Source: Lingula anatina
Taxonomy: Eukaryota; Brachiopoda; Lingulata; Lingulida; Lingulidae
Direction: 5' to 3'
Length of the DNA: 35,719 nucleotides
NCBI RefSeq assembly: GCF_001039355.2
Contig: NW_019775721.1
Coordinates: 191,059 to 226,777, forward strand
The position numbers and the translations under genes are program-made. The notes below the pieces were generated by a model, which searched no databases, had not been told where the DNA came from, and was given only the letters and a program-made list of their open reading frames with translations. This document shows, one piece after another, positions 10,208 to 20,874 of this stretch; position 1 is the first letter of the stretch, and each line of letters begins with the position of its first letter.

Positions 10208-11010
10208 AGCAGACTTAATAATTTTATTAACCTTAGTAAGCTAAAATTATAGCCAATAAACTAAATCAAGTATTATTGTGAATCAGGCAATTGGGCTATG
10301 GCAACTAATGTTGAAATAATTTGATTACAGTAACTTGTAGTCAGATAGTTGACAAAACTGAATGCAACGATACAGTGAAAACATAAAAATTATTATAATC
10401 ATTATATATAGCAACTAAAAGTTGGATTTTACATGTTATTTATGAAGGAGTGATGCATGTTCTAAAACTCATGGCATTAGAACATAAAAGAAAAATTACT
10501 GATCATAATATCAGATCAAAACTGCTTCTGGTAACGTACTTTGCTACAACTTTGAACACTGCAACGATATGATTAATAATATTTCATATTTATTAGCAAT
10601 ATTAAGTAAGGAATAAAATCTTAAATATTAATTGTCAATATATACACTGATTATCTTATTTCAGATTGCAAAACATTACAAGAACAAAAACAGACTGAAG
10701 CATATCAAATACTATTTTTCTCTAAAAAACAGTTTTCACACCCCTTCTGTGTTTGTTGAGTAACTTGAAAATAACCTTACACACATAACCATGATCCTTA
10801 ATTTACGTTATTCTGAATAAACTGAAGTTTCTTTTATCTTGAATATTAACAAATGAACCGCACAGTGCTAAGATATACAATACCAACTAGACAGCAAAGC
10901 TGACAAATATACAGACACCATACAGGAAACTAGGCAGCAAAGCTGTCAAATGTTCAGACATTACGTAGAAAAAAGTGTTTGGGGGTGGTCGGCTCATGTC
11001 TTGGTTAAAC
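10208..11010. other. No gene recognised
   Basis: AT-rich sequence. A short repeat with GGCAGCAAAGCTGTCAAAT and GACAGCAAAGCTGACAAAT (10890-10955) is also present, inverted, near 2580-2620. Confidence 0.4.
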
Positions 11011-11259
11011 TACCTCTAATCAAAATAACATGATCCAAGGCTGGGCCCCTGGGGACGTTTGTTTTGACAGCGCCCCTTGTTAAAAGCTTTGAGATTTTTT
11101 TCGGGACGCTCGATTTGAAGAAAAATGCTGATTCCCCTGGATATGTTTATTTCACGTAGGTGTGACAGAATGATATGACGAATTAGTCTTTTTGATCTGA
11201 TCACATCTGACCTGAAGCCTCTGAGAATGCTAATGTGTGAAAATTTCAAAAATAAAAAA

Positions 11260-11705
11260 GAATAATTACCATAAATGTAAACTGACCATGCTAATTTTGG
11301 AAAGCAACCTGCCTCTTTACCAAACAAAGCCACTCTGTTAATTATAATTTAAAGTCAATAAAAAAAGGTTTGGAAGCTATGTGGCGAACGTCACCAAAAT
11401 TGTGAAAAAAAAAAAAAAAAAACAAATACTTACCGTAAATTAAACCGATCATGCCGATTTTCGAAGGCAACCTGCCTCTTTCAAACAAAACCACTCAGTA
11501 AACATAAAGTAAAACCAAAATACGATTTGGCAGTTATGGGGCGAGCGTCACCAAAATCGTGCAAAAAAGAAATAATTACCGTAAATGTAAAACGACCATG
11601 CTGATTTTCGAAAGCAAACCTGTCTCTTTACCAAACAAAGCCACTCGGCTAATTTAAAGTAAAACAAAAATACAGTTTGGCAGTTATGTGTCGGACAGCG
11701 ACGGC
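11260..11705. repeat. Tandem repeat, about 150-bp unit, three copies
   Basis: ATTACC.TAAATGTAAA..GACCATG followed by GAAAGCAACCTGCCTCTTTACCAAACAAAGCCACTC and GGC.AGCGTCACCAAAAT.GTG recurs three times from about 11268, 11430 and 11575. The last copy passes into GCGACGGCGACGTCACGGA. A 105-codon open frame on the minus strand (11016-11333) reads partly through the first copy and is not credible. Confidence 0.8.
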
Positions 11706-12779
11706 GACGTCACGGACAGACAGACCCATTAGAATATATACAGTGTCTGTATAAAAAATGGACAAATATGAAGGTGTTGTTTAATAGTAAGTCGAATTAC
11801 TAGAAAATGTGTTCTACAGCAAATAAGAAGATTATATGGCATTACTTTACAATGTCATGCTTATCAATATAAATATAAATATCCTGGTACATATTTACAT
11901 CATTAACAAAGAACAATAATTATAATATAAACAGAACTATATAATTACATTTGCAATGGATATAACAATAACTCCTTGCGCAACAAAGTACCTGAACAGA
12001 ATCAGATAGATTCAAAATCAGATATGTAAACCCAATGAAATGTTAGCTCTAGGGGTTCGATACGTTAGGATTTTTCCTTATTTGCTTGGACAATACGGCA
12101 ATAAGCACTTTCATGTAAGAAAATAATGCTGTCACATGAACATAATGGGCCTATGCATCGGGATGAATTTGCTAAACCGAGCTGATGGCTAACAACAGCG
12201 CCTTTGGGATGAAAAATGTCATATCGATTTCGAGCAGATCTCCCTCACCTGAACAGCTTTGAACACCGTTCGAACGCTTATTTAATCACAACAGTAAGGA
12301 TACAATCAATATTTTCTTCAAAGAATTAATAATGATGTAATTAAAGAGGCGAAACATTGCCTTTGTTTAATGGTACCACCGTAATTAGGGGTCGTGATTA
12401 CCGAAGCATAAACCACCCAATGTGCAGAAGCGAGTGGGGTGATGAATAACACTACAAATAAGGAAGTTTGTGCTCTAAAAGGGATTGTTATTTAATTATC
12501 ATCAAGAAAAGTGTTTCACAAGAAAAAACAGAAAAAAATTGCCAAATCTTGGTATTTACAAAGTACCAGTATCGAACCCCCGTAAAAAGGACACGTACTC
12601 TACACAATAACCAACCAGAAAAAGACTGTAACTGATAAACAAATCAAAACCGAATTAAGTTCCCCATCCCCTAAATTAGTGTGTATAACCTTCCTAACAT
12701 ACATTTGTTTCGTGCATGTGTGCCTGTGTGAAAGAACGACATTTGATGATATATACCGACCGCCTGGTGCCTTAAATCC
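11706..12779. other. GPCR 3' flank; no other gene recognised
   Basis: AT-rich. On the minus strand near 12560-12620 a GGGTTCGATAC box follows a TAGAGTACGTG stretch, which is reminiscent of pol III A and B boxes in tRNA-derived SINEs. No tRNA fold is convincing. Confidence 0.35.
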
Positions 12780-13907
12780 TTATTCTACGGGCTTGCATTG
12801 GCATGCCCCAATCATACACTTTCTGACACGTTTGTTCAAAATTCCGTAAATCAAGGGATTGGTGACTGAACTAAGCATCGCCAGTTCGATTGATATGTTA
12901 AAAATAATATGAAAGGCCAATCTATTGTTTACAATGTAGCTATCAAGCACCGACAGAAGCGTGTAAGGAATAAATAACAGAGTAAACGTACCTACTATTA
13001 TGGCAGTCATCTTTGCCACTTTGACTTGCATTTCATCTAATGATCCTTTCGAGTTGGATTCCTCAGGTTTGACCGACAGGGCTTTTCCTCCTCGAAATTC
13101 TTCTCTCTCCTGTTTGGTCTGGTTTTCTGTCTGCGCGGTGGAGGTACCCGGCATATTCAGCTGAATGCTGTTCACTGGGTTGGGACTGGGACTGGTAGCG
13201 TATTTCTTCATTTTCTGTCTTTGCTGCCGGACGCGTCGAAATATGGCGCAATAACACCCCAATGTTATCAGGAGGCAGATTGGCAGGTGCGGCGTCGCCA
13301 AGAATCGCATGTGTGTAGGATTGATTATATTACCCTTGCATTCTTTATCTGGGGACCAATCATTCCAGCCAAACAAAGGTGGGATGGAGACGGCCACCCC
13401 GTACAGCCATGTAAAGACTATGGCCAAGGTCAGTCTTTTTTTGGTAAATAGTTTTACGTGCTGGACATGTCGACAGATCTTAAAATATCTGTCAAATGCA
13501 ATTAATGTTTGGTGAAAAAGTGATATAAGTATCAGTCCGGATCCAGTGGCAGTCTTAAACAGACAAAAATATTTTTCGGATGCGAGATGACGTAAGCCGG
13601 GTAAGTTGTCAACGAAATACACAGTGACTATGTGAATTGACATGCCAACGAGGCCAGTGACTAGATCCGCAATTGAGAGACTCATCAAGATGTAGTTTGT
13701 TGGTTCTCGAAGTTCCTTAAACTTTGCAAATGCTGCAATGAAAAGGCTGTTGCCAACAATCGTCGCAACTAACAGGCTGACTTCCACTGTGATGAAAGGC
13801 AGGCATGATGCCAGACCCGTGCACGCTGAAGCCACCGTAGACGTTTTGTTGAGCGTCATGTTGGCGTTCTCTGTCAAAAAATCTTCTTCGGCTGAATGGT
13901 TCAACAT
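12780..13907 (-). CDS. Adenosine-receptor-like class A GPCR, intronless
   Basis: Predicted 375-residue seven-helix plasma-membrane receptor. Counting from the ATG at 13907: N-X-S/T glycosylation sites in the N-terminus (NHS, NMT, NKT); TM1 about 38-63 with ITVEV and GN; TM2 with LSIADL; TM3 preceded by Cys (YFC) and ended by DRY; TM4 with W and FGWNDW; a Cys in the second extracellular loop (KECKG); TM5 with the conserved Pro; a long polar third inner loop; TM6 with FTLLFIPY; TM7 with NPLIY; a Cys-rich tail (palmitoylation likely). ITVE, GN and the TNY-x3-SL-x-xAD spacing resemble adenosine receptors. Odd: the usual CWxP of TM6 is LFIP, so the Trp toggle is replaced by Phe. The frame stays open ten codons upstream only from a TTG; I chose the first ATG. 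Ligand is not proven; an orphan amine/adenosine-like receptor is the alternative. Confidence 0.9.
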   Translation of the reverse strand: MLNHSAEEDFLTENANMTLNKTSTVASACTGLASCLPFITVEVSLLVATIVGNSLFIAAFAKFKELREPTNYILMSLSIADLVTGLVGMSIHIVTVYFVDNLPGLRHLASEKYFCLFKTATGSGLILISLFHQTLIAFDRYFKICRHVQHVKLFTKKRLTLAIVFTWLYGVAVSIPPLFGWNDWSPDKECKGNIINPTHMRFLATPHLPICLLITLGCYCAIFRRVRQQRQKMKKYATSPSPNPVNSIQLNMPGTSTAQTENQTKQEREEFRGGKALSVKPEESNSKGSLDEMQVKVAKMTAIIVGTFTLLFIPYTLLSVLDSYIVNNRLAFHIIFNISIELAMLSSVTNPLIYGILNKRVRKCMIGACQCKPVE

Positions 13908-14324
13908 TTCGTATCTCTCCAATGCAACCAAAGTCAACTGTGATATTTGATTTGCTTACTAGCTGGAATGCAGATATCTGCTTCCCGTTTCGTTTAGCAA
14001 AATATGCATATATACCCGAAAGGAAAAATATATATATAATACACAACTGAAAGAATATCATTGGTTGTTATGTCAATACGTCACATGTCTGAATCTGCAC
14101 TGGGCGTTTTCCCCTGAAGGAGAAGAAGAATATTGAGGAGTGTTTGTATCAGAAAATATTCTCAGTTGTTTTTCAGTGACATCAAAATATTGTTTGGCTG
14201 GCAGGCAGATTCCACAGTAACATTTGTGCATGCAATGTTACTTGAAGTGAAATTCTTTTAAAAATTGCTTTGCGCAATTATGCTCCCTTTACAGAAATGT
14301 AACTTGCACATCCTAGAATTGGCA
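13908..14324 (-). other. GPCR 5' flank
   Basis: Expected to hold the 5' UTR and promoter of the minus-strand receptor. TATATATA-like runs occur near 14010-14040. No further exon can be shown. Confidence 0.35.
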
Positions 14325-14575
14325 TCTATTAGAGTGCATTCCTAGAGATTTAGATAGATCCATCCGGATCGACCTAACTCCCTTGGGGTTCAGCTAAATT
14401 GCAGTCAGCCGAGCACGCACGACAGTTAATTACCCCTTACAGCTTTTAGCAGGCGGGACAGACATTTAAGCCGGGTAAGCTGACATCTAGTGAGACTCCC
14501 CACGGGTAATCTAGTGAGACTCCCCACGGGGATAAATCGATCTAAAAACTGTGGGAATGGGGTCTTAGATTTCCA
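14325..14575. mobile_element. Diverged MITE-like element of the 4.3-kb foldback family
   Basis: AGAGTGCATTCCTAGAGATT.AGATAGATC...CTCCC..GGGGTTCAGC at the left resembles the 4.4-kb family. The right side has AATCGATCTAAAAACTGTGGG. Inside, ATCTAGTGAGACTCCCCACG occurs twice head to tail (14485-14506, 14509-14530). Confidence 0.4.
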
Positions 14576-15199
14576 CGTTTAGAGAGATGTACAGTTTTTA
14601 AAATGTCAGGCGCACAATATTTCCCCGTCCAAAAAAAAAAAAAAAAAATGATAATGAAACTTTCACGTTTATCTAAAACGACACCATGTGGTTTATTATA
14701 CTGTAATAGTTTTCCTTATAGCAACTTGTATAACCGTACAATACAAAACTTTTCCATTGCTGTCTGGCAAAACATGAAATTTAACCCTATGAAATGGTTT
14801 GAGTTTATGGACCAAGTGCTTAGTCATCGTATTAGCTCTTCTTAAAATTATCTATCGATCATTGTGACAGCGGAAAGGGACACCAACTGGAAGGAAAATC
14901 TTTGTCATTATTTATGTGACCACTTGTTTTTCATCTTGTCATTCATTATGGAATAAATGCACCGGGAATAAAAATATATTTTTGGATTAATAGATTGACC
15001 TTTCATATTATTTTTAACATATTAATCAAGCACCTGTTGATGCTTCACAAATGGTGAATAATAATCAAACTGCATTACGGAAAATAAGAAGTGATAAAAC
15101 TACCTTTAAGTCAAAATGATGAAAACAATAATGAATTTTTTGGACCTTTTGACGTCCACCAGTCTAGCACAGAGATTTCATTACATTAATAACATAGAT
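14576..15199. other. No gene recognised
   Basis: A poly-A run at 14630-14648, then AT-rich sequence. The 80-codon open frame at 14603-14845 starts before the A run and has no recognisable motif. Confidence 0.4.
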
Positions 15200-15360
15200 C
15201 AGGCGATAGATCACATTCCTGTTTTCGACAAAATATTTAGTTAATGATCTTGTCGAGGGTGATAATGCCGCAATAGGAGAACCTTCCGGAGTATCTTTTA
15301 AAGTATCATGTCGAACAAGATACAGCAGCGGCGAGTGCTGAAGATAACCTCTCAGACGCA
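15200..15360. repeat. Dispersed repeat, copy 2 (copy 1 at 8335-8485)
   Basis: GATAATGCCGCAATAGGAGA, TATCATGTCGAACAAGATAC and GCGAGTGCTGAAGATAAC match the 8.4-kb copy. Confidence 0.65.
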
Positions 15361-15844
15361 TTCTTGGCAATGACGCAAGCATGTTGACAAGACATTATCT
15401 TTGTTGACTTTGCAAATAAACTTAGGTATCTGAACAAGGTATGGTATTAAAATGTAAATGAATAATAGCATGTAAAAACTGCTCCAACTTCTTTCTGTAA
15501 TGTAACATTTTTATTGCTTGTAACTTTACCATTTACCGTGTACTGTTTTATTATCATTCATATAACTGTAAAATCCTGAAGGTTTAATATTACCGTAGAA
15601 ATGCGATTTAACATCATTTCAATCATAAATCGGCATAAAATCGGCGTTTGAAATCATCTCTAAAACGCAAAATCTAGCCTTCGCTTTAAGTGTTCTAACG
15701 TGCGGAAACCATGCAAGGAAATTCCCTATTAGTACATGTGATTGCTGTAAAAATTACTCAGAAGGTGGAAAAAGCATGAAACTTAGCAAATGTTCTTTGG
15801 ACTATGCTGATCATTTCCAAGGATAGTGCCAAAAATTTCAAAGG

Positions 15845-15857
15845 GTTGCTTAGCAAC
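15845..15857. promoter_or_regulatory. Perfect palindromic X-box-like motif
   Basis: GTTGCTTAGCAAC fits RYYNYY-N-RRNRAC, the binding consensus of RFX factors. It lies 29 bases before the TIR element and a second half-site, GTTGCTAGG, follows. No adjacent gene can be assigned, so a role is speculative; it may be part of a repeat. Confidence 0.35.
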
Positions 15858-16263
15858 AGTTGCTAGGGAAGTGAAGTACCTAAGTCTCGGTCACAACCGG
15901 CCGTACGGGCTCTTACGGGCTGTTTGCGTCCAAATTTCCAGAAGCTCAAGTCCCACGCAATTCCTCCTTACGAAATTTCGAGTTCGCAGACAGCCCGAAA
16001 ACACATGCGGAGGATGTTGGACATGTCCAAAGATTCTACGAATAACCTGCGAACAGCGAGGCCGCAAGCGTAACTTGCTCCCTTCGCAAGGAGTTCACAA
16101 GTAGTTCGCCAGTGAGACGTGCGTGATCCAAGACGCACGTCGCAAACAATGAAGGAGCAGGTGCCTTTTGCTTGTTGAGTACGGCGCACGCCCTCACAGC
16201 TAACGATCAAAGTCAATATCACACCAGGAATGCGTCGCACGTGCGCCACCCCCACTCTTGGAG

Positions 16264-16271
16264 CATAAAAG
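16264..16271 (+). promoter_or_regulatory. TATA-like motif in the TIR element
   Basis: CATAAAAG stands about 104 bases before the ATG at 16375, in a GC-rich context, and no upstream ATG lies between. It is placed where a core promoter for the small ORF would be expected. Confidence 0.4.
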
Positions 16272-16374
16272 GCGTGCTCACGACGCACGTTCATGTTTCG
16301 CCGTTACACGTACATTGTGCAACGTGCACAACAATTTTCAAAACTTTGAAATTTTGCTCGATTAAACTTCTAAC

Positions 16375-16482
16375 ATGCCTCCAAAAGGCAAGAGAAAAAA
16401 GCTTAGAGAGCAGAAAAGGAGGGAGGAGGACGAAGAAAGAAGGGGAGAACACGAGGCAGAACTGACGGCTGTACGCCGTTAG
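16375..16482 (+). CDS. 35-residue highly charged ORF in the TIR element
   Basis: The sequence starts AACATGCC and encodes a very basic then acidic helix-prone peptide: MPPKGKRKKLREQKRREEDE, then mixed Arg/Glu to a TAG at 16480. It resembles the nuclear-targeting N-terminus of a transposase or nucleolar protein, and it follows a TATA-like motif. Inference: the surviving 5' coding end of the parent transposase after internal deletion. It could also be chance. No catalytic domain follows in any frame. Confidence 0.35.
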   Translation: MPPKGKRKKLREQKRREEDEERRGEHEAELTAVRR

Positions 16483-16833
16483 TACGTCATCACAAGCGTG
16501 TGGGGCAAGTGTGAAGCAAAACTGACGCTAAACTACATTCGCCGTGCGTGCGTTGCATTCTCTACGTAAGTGGTGAGTGCGTGCCACGTACGCAGATAGC
16601 AAAACAAACTCAAGAAACGAGTACAATTTCCACGACCATCGCACTTGGCAATGCGCAACTAGCTTGAAAGGACATCTCACGTGGGACCTGTGACTCGCAA
16701 GGCGGACTTTTCGCAAGGCGCACCTTTTCATTGAAACCTTCCCTCTACCTCTACGACCTCCACGGCCTCCACTGCACCCAAAATTCGTAGGGGACGTACG
16801 ATCCTAAAATTCGTGCGTCCGGTTGTGATCGAG

Positions 16834-17185
16834 GCTAAAGTAACCCGTGTGAAAGCAGTGTGATCCCACTGGCTGACTAAATCTGTTGACACAACCTTCA
16901 CGTGGCCAGTCTTCTTATAATGTTGAAATTTTGTCATTATTTTGCAGATACGAACTACAATGGTTGGACCCGCTTGGAACTGTATTCTACCGCAATAGAT
17001 TCTTTCGAAATAAAGCTCTATAGACTGCAAAGCTCTTGGAATAATTTATCAGTCGTATTTGATTATGACAACTACGGACATCTTCAGTGTATGTCTATGT
17101 ATGGAAAATGATATTTGGGAGTTTGACGTAAAATCTTACATAATTTGACTGCTTACATTTGTTAAAAGAATAAAGAAATGAGAAA

Positions 17186-17186
<1 letters not shown>
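16834..17186. other. No gene recognised
   Basis: AT-rich flank of the TIR element. Open frames of 69 and 100 codons here have no recognisable motif. Confidence 0.35.
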
Positions 17187-17230
<44 letters not shown>

Positions 17231-17233
17231 CGC
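17187..17233. repeat. (TG)n followed by (CG)n
   Basis: About sixteen TG units pass directly into CGCGCGCGCG. Alternating purine-pyrimidine of this kind is a strong Z-DNA candidate. Confidence 0.92.
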
Positions 17234-18453
17234 CTGTGGAATGGGGGGGGGGCACACATAATGAGGGCCAATTATATTCCCCCGTGTCCCAAAATCGATT
17301 TTCTAAAAGATGGTAAAAGGAAGCTTAATGTAGTTTATTGAGTAATTTTATGATTGTAAGGGAACACACTCAATGACATCATGTTTTGCAATAAGTATTC
17401 GGACCGCAGGGCATGGAGAGGGTGCCCTCAAGAGAAATGAGGAGCCATTTCATTGTGCAGTAATAATTTCTTTGTATCATTTTGATATTTATTGAAATTA
17501 TTTTTTGTTAAAATGGAGAAAGACAAGCTGAAATGTGTGTGTATAATTATGAAAAATATATCTCAGAATGCAAAGCAGGTCATATGAGTAACAGCTAGTA
17601 AGTCACCCCGTATAACTGATCTAAGCGGCACAGCACCACTGCACGTGCTCCCTTGTTATATTTAGCGATGTTGAAAACCCAGCACTGCCTGAATACCTGG
17701 TAACTCAGGGTGACAATGGCGGACTACCCTTAACAATGGAATCAAGACAGCGCTTGTTAGTCAGTGAAGGGGGAGGGGTCGGTACAAATTCTGTGCTTCA
17801 AGGTTGACATTGAAATTCAAGAAAAAGTATCTTAGCAGCCTGAAATAATCTGCAAATAAAAACGTAACAAGTAACATGTTAAAAGATATTCAAACTGTTT
17901 ACATTTTTATTTGGTTTGAAACCTGAAATCAATAGCTGGGGAGAGGGGATGACTTATTCTTATTTTCATAAATGATTAGCCTTTTCCTTTCTCCTGGTCT
18001 GTCCAATATGGCCGACCCACGTGCACATGAATACTTCCCCAAGGGATATCTATTTAGGGTCTAGATAGCAAGCTTTGTGGTCGGTCGCCATATTTAACCC
18101 TTGGAACTAGTTGGTCCCCTATTCTTAATGGGACCTTTAAGGTTTATTTTCGTTGAATACGATGGAAGAATTGATTTCCCCTTCTCAAAATAAGCAGAAG
18201 AAACAAATGCTTTCAACTTGATTTGTTGCCATACCAAAGTTGAGTTATTTACAACCTACAAAAAAGGTATATTTTCCGCACTTTTAAAACAGTAACGAGA
18301 AGATTAAAAAACGCATTTTTACACAATCCACAAATTTTATTGACTTATGAAAAATGTAATTTTGACACGTGTCAAGTCGGTATTAAGTTTAATTAACTTG
18401 TGTATCACGGACATTATTAAGAGGCGCGTAATTGGATGATTATTAATTCATAC
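17234..18453. other. No gene recognised
   Basis: Mixed AT-rich DNA with no open frame worth reporting. CCTGGTAACTCAGG (17696-17709) is a short palindrome-like site. Confidence 0.4.
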
Positions 18454-18975
18454 AATTAAAAGTTGTCTTAAAAATTTCCTCGTGAACTTCTACGACGAGG
18501 AACTATAGTGGCCAAACAGATTTTTAACTCTGAAATCTTTTTACTTCTGATTATTTTGATTGTTATAGTTATTATTTTTTCACTCGGTTTTCTCTTTAAT
18601 ATTAGATTTTAAAAAGTGAGGGACTAGAGGGAGAGAGAGAGAATATCCCAATAAAATTCACCCTTGTCGAACACAAATAAACAGAAATGCAATAAATTGT
18701 AATGGTTTGTCGTTATCCTTTTTCACTCTCTTTGAAACATTAGACACGCAGTTTTTTTTTTAAATCTATATATCATAATGATAACGTAATATCGAGTGCG
18801 ATTTTCACCCAAAAGCCGTGACGTCTTCGGTGCATCTCTGATGCGCGTGTGCTATGCATTCTTCACTCGTGGAATGATTGTGTTAGTGCAGAAAATTTCT
18901 TTCTCGCAAGATGACAACAGAAAATTTTGACAAGATATTTCTAATCGCCATTAAAATCATCAAGGCCATCAAGAT
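18454..18975. repeat. Long direct repeat, copy 1 (copy 2 at 35219-35719)
   Basis: Conserved landmarks in order: GAGGAACTATAGTGGCCAA, TTTTTAACTCTGAA, CTCGG.TTTCTC, (GA)n, CCTTGTCGAACACAAA, CCAAAAGCCGTGACGTCT, CTCGTGGAATGATTGTGTTA, GTGCAGAAAATTTCTTTCTC and AAGATCATCAAGGCCATCA-type text. Similarity covers about 500 bases and runs off the window in copy 2. A CRE-like TGACGTC is kept in both. On the minus strand both copies encode DLDGLDD, which hints that a 3' coding end may lie within the repeat. Confidence 0.85.
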
Positions 18976-19349
18976 CATCATCATTACAAATCTCTGATAT
19001 GAACCTTACTTCCGGCCAGTCATATATTACTTCAGGGGACCTAATTTGCATATAAGAGAAAAAATGCATTTTTTTCTGATTTTGGCTTGTCTCCAAATTT
19101 TTTCTTTTCAAAAAGTAATATTGTCCTTTGCTCACAAATGTGGACACATTTGATACACATACATTGTTTGTAAATTATGTAATTAGAAATAATTTTTATA
19201 TCACAGACGTGTATCACGTTTTCACTCCACAGCCATAAAACTCGACAATAGCTGCATGGGTATAAATGTAGGTCAATTGCCTGTATAAAATTGCCATACG
19301 ATTATTGATTTTTTAGTCTGGACCGTTTTAGAGGGGAGACAGAAGTGGA

Positions 19350-19475
19350 AAATGTATCAAGATGCCAGCAAAATATTTTGGATGCACGGGGCTACTGAAA
19401 AACAAAGTATGTTGCAAAATTTTACAGAAAAGAGTAAAACTAGTCCATATCTCCTGATTCACCATGTAGAACTTT
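19350..19475. repeat. Dispersed repeat, copy 2 (copy 1 at 4655-4776)
   Basis: AACAAAGTATGTTGCAAAAT and CATATCTCCTGATTC match the earlier copy. Confidence 0.6.
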
Positions 19476-20160
19476 ATGGATGCCAAGGTCCCTCTCTATT
19501 TCATCTGACTCTCCCTAAAATGTTTTAGACCGCGTTAACTGTTCAGCTCCCGGGCTGCGCGAAGCATCCAGCGTGGTGGCAGACGCTGAGCTCTGCAGAC
19601 GACTCATTGCATTCACAAGAGGGGGTAAAGGTTTTCTAATGAAATGCTGTATTTTATTACATCTGACGAATTACGTGATAAAGGAAGGAAAATTGGCCTT
19701 TTTAAAATTTATATTGACTAAGTGTAATACAAGACACTGATATTTCTTCTCATAATTGACAGAATAAAGAAACGCAAAAGGACGTAACCTATCTCCCCTT
19801 ACATGGCATATCCTATCTGTGAACTTATGATCTACTTTAGCATTCACTCCCTACGAACGCTGAGTTTGTATAGTATTAGTAGAAAGGGGGCGTATTGGGG
19901 GGGGGGGTAAATTTGATTTTACTATAGCGTTATGGTTTTACTCATGTTTTACTCATGTTATATTTTATATAATAAAACATTTTATTTTAAAGGATAGACC
20001 TGAATTGAGAGTGTTGGCGACGGTTTTGTATCCAAGCCCACAGCTGTTAATTATGCTGGTCTGCACATTCCGTACTTTACTATAATTTTAATCTGATTTG
20101 CTTCTATGATGATGATTTACCTAGGACAAACAGTTTACCGACGCACAACTTTAAGCATTG
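19476..20160. other. No gene recognised
   Basis: A GC-rich island near 19540-19610 has small hairpins (CAGCGT...ACGCTG) but no identified RNA. G-run at 19888-19907. Confidence 0.35.
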
Positions 20161-20168
20161 GATTTGCC

Positions 20169-20240
20169 CCCCCCCCCCCATCCCCTTCGTGCCTGGCTGT
20201 ATGTGTGTGTGTGTGTGTGTGTGTGCGTTTGCGTGCGGGC
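20169..20240. repeat. C-run and (TG)n microsatellite
   Basis: A C homopolymer, then about eleven TG units and a degenerate GTGCGTTTGCGTGCGGGCGC tail. Confidence 0.9.
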
Positions 20241-20383
20241 GCACTCACGTGCGTTGTATAGAAAAATAATTCTAACATTTTTCCTCTCTCTTTGTTTTAG
20301 TAAGTCTTTCGATGAACACGAAAATCGAGTCAACACCTGTGCTTATCATACTTTATGGGTACATTTGGGACAAGAAAAGGAAA

Positions 20384-20796
20384 GAGATGTTGCTATTCCG
20401 AGCACATATTTTTAAGCGTAAGTTGTGTGTGTAAAAGAGAGAAAAAAATATCGTATCGTAACCGCAAATATTTCACAGCGTAGTGGATGTAAAAGAGAGA
20501 AAAAAAATCGTACCGCAGCAGGGTGTTGTAAAAGATTTTAAATCCTTTAATCATTTTGAAAAATGACAGAAAAGGAATTGTGTTAAAAANGAGATGTAGC
20601 TACTCCGAGCACATATTTTTAAGCGTAAGTTGTGTGTGTAAAAGAGAGAAAAAAATATCGTATCGTAACCGCAAATATTTCACAGCGTAGTGGATGTAAA
20701 AGAGAGAAAAAAAATCGTACCGCAGCAGGGTGTTGTAAAAGATTTTAAATCCTTTAATCATTTTGAAAAATGACAGAAAAGGAATTGTGTTAAAAA
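20384..20796. repeat. About 206-bp direct duplication joined by a single N, probable assembly artefact
   Basis: 20384-20589 and 20591-20796 are almost identical (GAGATGT.GCTA.TCCGAGCA to GTGTTAAAAA) and abut at the N at 20590. Each copy also contains an internal two-fold repeat of AAAAGAGAGAAAAAAA.TCGTA.CG. Confidence 0.85.
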
Positions 20797-20874
20797 AGAA
20801 CCTGTCGCCGCTATTTACAGCACCTTTTTTATGATAATACATGTAACATGGCTATAGCAATAGTACAAGTAAGA

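Larger units (their letters stand above)
15886..16833. mobile_element. 0.95-kb TIR DNA transposon, internally deleted
   Basis: Left end CTCGGTCACAACCGGCCG; reverse complement of the right end CTCGATCACAACCGGACG. Imperfect CTAAGT / CTAAAGT flanks may be the target duplication. The interior is far richer in CpG (many CGCACG and ACGCACGT words) than the flanking DNA. It keeps a TATA-like motif and a small ORF, so it looks like a non-autonomous derivative of a larger transposon. I cannot name the superfamily. Confidence 0.72.

Noticed and set aside
12550-12625. Possible tRNA on the minus strand
   Set aside because: A B-box-like GGGTTCGATAC is present, but no cloverleaf with a matching acceptor stem could be formed; at most a SINE remnant.
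13908-13937. Ten-codon upstream extension of the GPCR
   Set aside because: It begins with TTG, and animal genes start with ATG; the first ATG is at 13907.
13063-14061. Other open frames overlapping the GPCR on both strands
   Set aside because: Shadows of the receptor frame, with no motifs of their own.
15826-16465. Open frames of 92, 97 and 108 codons in the TIR element
   Set aside because: They run through GC-rich element DNA or its left border on both strands and lack any domain; only the short ORF after the TATA-like motif was kept, at low confidence.
20158-20415. 85-codon plus-strand frame over the TG repeat
   Set aside because: Valine/cysteine text comes from the microsatellite; the remainder has no recognisable feature.
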